Shown one piece after another: positions 58,383 to 64,000 of a stretch of 64,000 bases of DNA. The notes under the pieces were generated by a model. That model worked only from the letters and a program-made list of their open reading frames with translations. It ran no database searches and was not told the DNA's origin. Source of the DNA: Sequoia sempervirens. Taxonomy: Eukaryota > Streptophyta > Pinopsida > Cupressales > Cupressaceae. The stretch spans positions 571,793,778-571,857,777 of the forward strand of contig VDFB02193867.1 in assembly GCA_007258455.2 (NCBI GenBank), read 5' to 3'. The first letter of the stretch is position 1. Every line of letters begins with the position of its first letter. Position numbers and translations under genes: made by a program.

Positions 58383-59290
58383 TCAAAATCTATCCGCAAG
58401 ACAAACTACATGCACAATATCTGGTCTAGTAGTAGTTAAATACATCAGTCCTCCAATCATAGATCTGTATTTGCTTTGATCATCCTTAGGTGAATCATCA
58501 TCTTTACTCAATTTGCAACCAGTCACTATTGGAGTGCATACTGGTTTGGAACCATCTATCCCAAACTTCTTCAACATCTCTTTCAAATATTTTGACTATG
58601 AAATAAAAATTCCTTTTTCTGTTTGATTGATTTGCAACCCAAGAAAGAAATTCATCTCACCAAACATAGAAATCTCAAACTCCTGCATTTCTTCAAAAAA
58701 CATTTTTCACATTGTTTCATTTCCTCCAAAAATAATGTCATCAACATATACTACTATGAAGATCTTGTCATTTTCAATTTTAAACTACAAATTACTATAT
58801 GCCATACCTTTATTGAAACCTTGCTGAATCAAATATCTATCTAACCTTGCATACCAAGCTCTAGGAGCTTGCTTCAATCCGTATAAATCTTTCTTCAATC
58901 TGCAAACAAAATTTGGATGATCTAACAACTGGAATCCTTCTGGTTGTTCCATGTAGACCTCTTCCTCTAACTCACCATTCAAAAAGTCAAACTTAACATT
59001 CATCTAATAAACTTTAAAACATTTATAAGTAGAAAATGCTAAAAAACATTCTGATAGCTTCCAGCCTTGCCACTAGAACAAAAGTCTCTTAAAAATATAT
59101 ACCTTCTACTTGTGAGTAACCCTTACACACAAGCCTTGTTTTATTTCTGACTACTTCTCCATTCTCATTCAACTTGTTTCTGAATACCCATTTTGATCCA
59201 ATTATGTTTTTATCTTCCAGTCTATGGACCAATTCCCAATTTTGATTCTTCTCGATCTACATAATTTCTTTCATAGCTTTCATCCAATAC
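58383..59290 (-). pseudogene. Copia reverse transcriptase, broken
   Basis: Starts near NQNWELVHRLEDKNIIGSKW and VFRNKLNENGEVVRNKTRLV, and continues with [20 protein letters not shown] and [20 protein letters not shown]. The catalytic YVDD block lies around 58739-58750, and MLKKFGIDGSKPVCTPIVTG and YRSMIGGLMYLTTTRPDIVH lead into RNase H. Several stops and shifts separate the pieces (near 58990-59110, 58790 and 58600). Motif order and spacing are typical of Ty1/copia. Confidence 0.85.
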
Positions 59291-60726
59291 TTATCTTTAC
59301 ATGCTCCACTTACGGCCTTTGGTTCAACCTCAGAAAGTAAACACAAATTTAATTAACCAATAGTAGCAACTCTGCTTCTTGTCAATACCCCTTTCCTCTT
59401 GTCTCCAATGATTTGATCTTCTGAATGAGTCTTTTGCACATATTTACATGTCTTTGGGGACACCACTGGAGCCTCTTCTTCTTCATTCTACTTCTCCTAT
59501 TCTTCCACAACTTCTTCAACTTCTATACAATCAGGTTCATCAGATACATATCCATCAACTTCAATTGAATTCTTCACTAATTCATCAACCTTGACATTTG
59601 TGCTCTCAACAATCTTTCTCAGTCTTTTATTAAAACATTTGTAAGCTTTGCTTCTAGTAGAATATCCAAGGAAGATACCTTCATCACATCTAGCATCAAA
59701 TTTCCCTAAATTTTCTTCATCCTGTTTGATATAATATTTGCTTCTGAATACCTTAAAATACTTAACAGTAGGAATTCTTCCACACCATAGCTCATAGGGG
59801 GTCTTAGTACTATTGGCTTTTGCTTGAACTCAATTGAACACATAAATAGCAGTGTGAATAACTTCTCTCTAGTAAACTTTTGGTAGACTAGCCTTTGTAA
59901 TTATTGATCTAGCAACTTCTTGAATCGTTTTGGTCTTTCTTTTAACAACTCCATTCCGCTAAGGATTTCTAGGAGCAGATAACTATTTTTTTGTTCCATG
60001 AACTTCACAAAACATGTTAAACTCGTTCGAGGTGAATTCACCACCTCTGTCAAACCCTCAAGCATTTTATTCTCAAATTTACTTCATTCTCTACCATAGC
60101 CTTAAATGCCTCAAATCTATCTAATTCATTAGATTTCTCTCTAAAAAAAGTAACCCGTGTATACTTAGAGTAATCATCAATCAAAAGCATAAATTACCTT
60201 TGACCTTGTAGAATTTTCACTTTGTAGGACCACAGAGATCTATATGAATCAAATCCAACAGTCCAGTAGTAGATTGTTCCTTTGATTTGATGTCATTTCT
60301 AGCATGCTTTCCAAATTGAAAATTCTTGTAAATAACATTAATAGGCTTTGTAATCCTCAGTAAGTCTCTTACAAATTGTACTCTATTGATCCTTGCTAAT
60401 TTTTCAAAATTCATGACACATCCTCGAGTGCCATAACCAACTATAACTATTCTAAGACATAAAGCACTGCCCATCAACACCCTTAAGTTGATATATATTT
60501 CCTTCAGACTTCTTTCCTACAACAATCATTGCTCTAGATTCTTTCCTAATTTCAAATCTTTCATCCTCAAATACAAGATTATATCCTTTACTACGCATCT
60601 ATCCGACACTCAAGAGATTATTCCTTAAAAAATTAACATAGTAGACATCATCAGTATTATGCTTGCTATCAAAACTTACTGAACCTATTCCACAAATCTT
60701 AGCACTAGTATCATCTCCAAACTTAA
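59291..60726 (-). pseudogene. Copia integrase with pre-integrase region, broken
   Basis: From the right: KFGDDTSAKICGIGSVSFDS (the end of the protease/spacer region), MNFEKLARINRVQFVRDLLR with ICKN-like Cys region and KSKEQSTTGLLDLIHIDLCG (pre-integrase zinc region and first catalytic Asp), then DRGGEFTSNEFNMFCEVHG with the second catalytic Asp near 60040. The N-terminal His-containing part around 60440-60480 is altered. Multiple stops are present. It would integrate the cDNA. Confidence 0.8.
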
Positions 60727-61864
60727 TGGTGCAGGAGCACCATGGTCATTTTTTCTCAATTGTTGTCAATAGGTGGCTAGGTTGATGTTTTTGTGTGATT
60801 TTCCATATGATGATGTAATAAGGTTGAATGAAGACAATATTTGATATTTTTGTGTCATGTAGGGTCCATTTGGTGTGTTTTGTAAAAGTTGCTTAGCAAC
60901 TTGACAATTTTTGTTTTGTGAAGAAATTAAAGGGTCATCTCTTTGAAATATGGTTATGAACCATTGGAATACAGTTGCAACATGTTTAAATAGCCTCAAA
61001 ACCATCTAGGCAAGGTTGTTGAAGCTTTGGAGGACAAAATAATAAGTTTACACTCTGTTTTATGCAATTTCCTTGTGTTTTCTGTAGTTTATCAGACATG
61101 TACGACTCTGTACAATTGCTTCATGATCTAGAATTCATGTAAATAGTTAGAGAATTGAATCCTTTTTAATTTGGTGGTGATTCGATAGAATTCCATTGAG
61201 AAATAAACAAGTTTGAAGGTTTTTATTGTAGACTACCTGAAAACCCTAGTTTCAAGGGTTTGTAGACAAGAAATGTAAATACCAGTCCATTCCACCATTA
61301 GAACTTGGAAAAACTCAGTGGAATGGAGGATTTTGATTTGTTTTTAGTGTTTTTGTGGTCTTTTGGAGCAGGGGATGGAGTTTGCAGGGTTTTTGTCCAA
61401 ACCCTATCCTAACATCTTCATGTGTTAGGCTTAGGTAGGATAGCAATTTGGAAGTTGAGTTTGTTGATAAAAATTGTGTTTTGGGACCCTATGTGACATG
61501 TGAAGACAATTGGTGAAGAGTTTTGGTGTTTAGGAATTGAGTTTCTTGTAGGTGCTTTGGAAAAGTGGCCTAATTGGCCTTGTTTTTGGCATAGCAGACC
61601 TAATTGAAGCAAGTTGGTCCAAAACAACCAGTACCATAGAAAAAAGCATCTCTTGCTTGATATGGGAATAATTAATGATAAATTGGACTTAATATCACCT
61701 TGATATAGTGTTGTGAGGTGTTTTACACATCCACATTAGGTCTTGGACCCTCACAAATTGAATAAAATACATGTCTTGTAAAGGTGTTGTAAATAATTGC
61801 AAATGACTTTCACACTTTTCTAGACTTCTAGTCCAATGGTCCTTTCTCCCCCACTTTTGAATTA

Positions 61865-62135
61865 AATATTATTTTAATTCAAAAGTTATCTTTTCCCTCT
61901 TCTTCTATAATTAAATAATTATTTCAATTATTTAATTATTCATTAGCCTTTTCTCTCTATAATTAAATAAATGTTAAATTTATTTAATTATTTATCCTTT
62001 CTTTATCTCCCCAATTAAATAATTATTTTAATTGTTTAATTCCCTCTCCATTAAATAATTGTTTTTAATTATTTAATGTTTAACACTCCACCTTTCCTCT
62101 ATAATTAAATAATTATTTTTAATTATTTAATTATC
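61865..62135. repeat. Array of AT-rich palindromes
   Basis: Five or six successive units each contain a near-palindrome such as AATTAAATAATTATTT followed by AATTATTTAATT, separated by pyrimidine-rich spacers (CCTTTTCTCTCT and similar). Each could form a cruciform or RNA hairpin. It lies in the presumed U3 of the solo LTR, upstream of the TATA box. Confidence 0.8.
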
Positions 62136-62362
62136 TCATTATTTGTTCTCACCTTTCTAAATAAATAAAATTAATATTTTATGTTGGCCACCCGAATTAA
62201 ATAATCTTTATTATCACCTCTTTTTTTGTGTCAATCTTATCTTCCACCTCAAGTCTTTATTTATCCATGTCTTTCTTCTCTTAATTAACCTCCACCCTTG
62301 ATTAAGTTATTTTCTAATTTAATCTTGACCCTTGATCATGATTCTTATTCTTAACTCTTTTC

Positions 62363-62369
62363 TATAAAA
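62363..62369 (+). promoter_or_regulatory. TATA box of the presumed solo LTR
   Basis: TATAAAA in a pyrimidine-rich context about 1.64 kb from the left end, followed within 30 bp by CCTTTAAACCCTAATTC. Position and flanks suit an LTR promoter reading to the right. Confidence 0.55.
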
Positions 62370-63653
62370 GGAGACCTTTAAACCCTAATTCATTTACCTA
62401 GTAATTCATTCATAATTCATTCATGATTCATCCATATTGTCAAGTCAAGCAAGTAAGAATCAAGCATTCAAGCTCCATTCTAAGGCATTCAAGATCAAGA
62501 TTCTGCATCAATCATTGCAACGATTCAAAATCCATCATCATGGAAAGTTTCTAATTGAATTGTTTCATATTTCATGTTTCATTATTTTATTTCATCATTT
62601 TGGTTTAATTACCTAAATGAGGTTTGACCAAGGCAAACCCCCAATCCTTAACAATCAATGTTTTCTCTCTTTTTCTTTGTGTGTTTGTAGATCTAAGTAC
62701 TTTGAAGACTTGGAAAGCATTGAAGATTAGGTTGAAAACTTGTTGAATTCATCTCCTCTTTTGTAAGGCCAAAACCTACACAAAAAGTCACCAATAATGC
62801 TAAAAATCAATGTTTCAGATTCAGACACCTGGAGGTGTAGATTGAGCAAATCGAGAGCTCCAGATTCCATTTTTGAGTTTTTAGAAAATCTAAAGTGGAC
62901 TAATTCACTTACAGTGGCGAATGAGTCGCACTGTACCTATTTTTTTAGAGATTTTTATAGATTTGGATACCCATTTGGCTAAAACCAGCCCTGATGCAAT
63001 TTTTTGGAATTGGGACTAATTCACCCAGAATGGCGAATGAGTCCCACCAGGCCTAAAAATCAACATTTTTAGAATTTCAATGTCATTTTCAGTCCTCAGC
63101 AAGTTTGCAAGTGCACACATTCAGTTTTACAACTTTCTGTTTTGTTTTACTTGCATTTCTATTCATCTTTCTACGTGTTTTTGCATACAACACTGTGTTT
63201 TCAAATACTTTGCATATCTTAGTTTTGCATGTATAATCAATCCATTTTATTAGTCCTTTGCATTTAGATAATCTCATTTAGTCATATTTCATCCATCCTT
63301 ACATTAATTTTGAGTGTTTACAGTGCATTTTGGCTCATCTTTCTCCTTTTAGGTGAAAAATCCTAGAAGTGTTAGAGAGCATTAGGGTGCCAAAATATTT
63401 GTTTACACAAGCATAACCATAAATGATATATGTTCTATTTAGGTCTAATGGGTACCTAAAAATTTGCTGTTCTAGTGGTGAAATTGCCTTCTTTAAAAGA
63501 TATGCATGGAAAACTAGGTTTGGAGACCTAGTAGTTGAAACAAGGGGTATTGAGTAAGATCACCTTTATTGGGGTTTTGAAGTTTGAGAAGTAATTGAAT
63601 TGTGTCATAGTGTGTTGATTGGGACTATTCCAACCCTGCTTTGCATCACTTAA

Positions 63654-64000
63654 CTAAGCCTCCATCATATTTTTCAATTTTAGCAAACCTACTCTTATCA
63701 CTAGTCATGTGATGTGAACAACCACTATCAACAATCTAGTAGATCTTTTCTTGTTTAGCATGAAGAGAAGAAATTATAGTATCTTCAACTTTCTCTGGAG
63801 TACTTTCTTTATCCTATCTTTCAGTATTAACTGAAGTAGATTCATCTTTATAGCCAAGAACAAGCATTCATTGTCATCAAAATCTCTATAATTAGATTCT
63901 TCATCATAAATACTAGCATCCTTATTCACATAGTATGCTCTTTTAATTGTCTTCCCTTTGTTTTCTTAATCAATGTTTATTCTTTTTAGCTCTTTCTAGA
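63654..64000 (-). pseudogene. Copia protease region, partial
   Basis: The minus strand reads VDSGCSHHMTSDKSRFAKIE and then KYDGGLV up to the insertion at 63653. DSGCSHHMT is the copia aspartic protease active-site motif (family form DSGCSxHMT). A TAG precedes it near 63740. The frame continues beyond the right edge toward gag. Confidence 0.85.

Larger units (their letters stand above)
60727..63648 (+). mobile_element. Probable solo LTR, 2.9 kb, with 5-bp target duplication
   Basis: The insertion splits the copia frame between codons GGLVK and KFGDD. It begins TGGTGCAGGAGCACC and ends TTTGCATCA (TG...CA), flanked by perfect CTTAA at 60722-60726 and 63649-63653. It has no long coding frame, PBS or polypurine tract, and the start is not repeated internally. 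A TATA box (TATAAAA, 62363-62369) followed by GGAGACC and a leader-like stretch places U3/R on the plus strand. All this fits a large solo LTR left by recombination; a non-autonomous LTR-like element is the alternative. Confidence 0.72.
56158..64000 (-). mobile_element. Ty1/copia retrotransposon, 3' LTR and pol, continuing past the window
   Basis: Minus-strand element whose 3' LTR is 56158-57450, with a polypurine tract (GACAAAGGGGAATAT) next to it. RNase H, reverse transcriptase, integrase and protease are read leftward to rightward in copia order (protease, integrase, RT, RNase H on the minus strand). The 5' LTR and gag lie beyond 64000. A 2.9-kb insertion (60727-63648) splits protease from pre-integrase. 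It is the only copia element here with a recognisable pol, and the likely class of helper for the pol-less element at 47063-53600. Confidence 0.88.

Overview
The window is nuclear DNA of a seed plant with a large, repeat-filled genome. The evidence is plant-type gene families (calmodulin-like protein, GT31 galactosyltransferase, NADP-malic enzyme, FolD, TM9SF), GT-AG introns, and a succession of plant LTR retrotransposons, LINEs, SINEs and hAT transposons that have inserted into one another. A gymnosperm is plausible but not proven by anything visible. Only one ordinary gene looks intact: an intronless calmodulin-like gene at 17919-18362. Almost everything else is mobile DNA at different stages of decay.

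Layout. 1-2345: AT-rich DNA, then about 1.8 kb of purine-rich GA low-complexity sequence that contains an 84-bp-arm inverted repeat and switches to pyrimidines at its right end. 2346-10460: AT-rich DNA carrying fragments of four unrelated host genes with introns retained: NADP-malic enzyme (minus strand, middle exons only), two exons of a GT31 galactosyltransferase, the last exon of FolD, and the first exon of a TM9SF protein. 11370-11518: a tRNA-derived SINE with a 12-bp target duplication. 11583-17587: a near full-length L1-type LINE (ORF1 with CCHC knuckle; ORF2 with endonuclease, reverse transcriptase and C-terminal zinc region; poly-A tail). 17919-18362: the calmodulin-like gene. 20828-32680: a small non-autonomous hAT-like element interrupted by a Ty3/gypsy chromovirus (20924-32037), whose gag is interrupted by a larger hAT transposon with its own transposase gene (22937-26385). 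34724-34919: a second SINE. 35082-36935: a LINE derivative with ORF1 but no reverse transcriptase, flanked by a 19-bp target duplication. 36955-43218: mostly unassigned DNA with a decayed coiled-coil coding remnant, minisatellites and an AT-rich tract. 43219-64000: a deep nest. A gypsy remnant (its chromodomain and 3' end lie at 55829-56157) was hit by a large LTR element that lacks reverse transcriptase (43219-55828) and by a Ty1/copia element (56158 to beyond the window). The 43219-55828 element was hit by a copia-type element at 47063-53600, and the 56158 copia element by what looks like a 2.9-kb solo LTR (60727-63648).

The most unusual object is the copia-type element at 47063-53600. It has canonical LTRs, a primer binding site, a polypurine tract, a perfect 5-bp target duplication and a gag remnant with four zinc-knuckle-like motifs. 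It has no visible protease, integrase or reverse transcriptase; that space holds a decayed reading frame of about 925 codons with a highly acidic coiled-coil half. Its termini resemble those of the neighbouring copia element that does encode pol, so trans-mobilisation is a reasonable inference.

A second pattern runs through the retroelements: their premature stops are overwhelmingly TAG at positions where glutamine is expected. That fits CAG to TAG decay by deamination of methylated CHG sites. Stops, frameshifts and lost splice sites are reported as seen; no reading frame has been repaired in this annotation.
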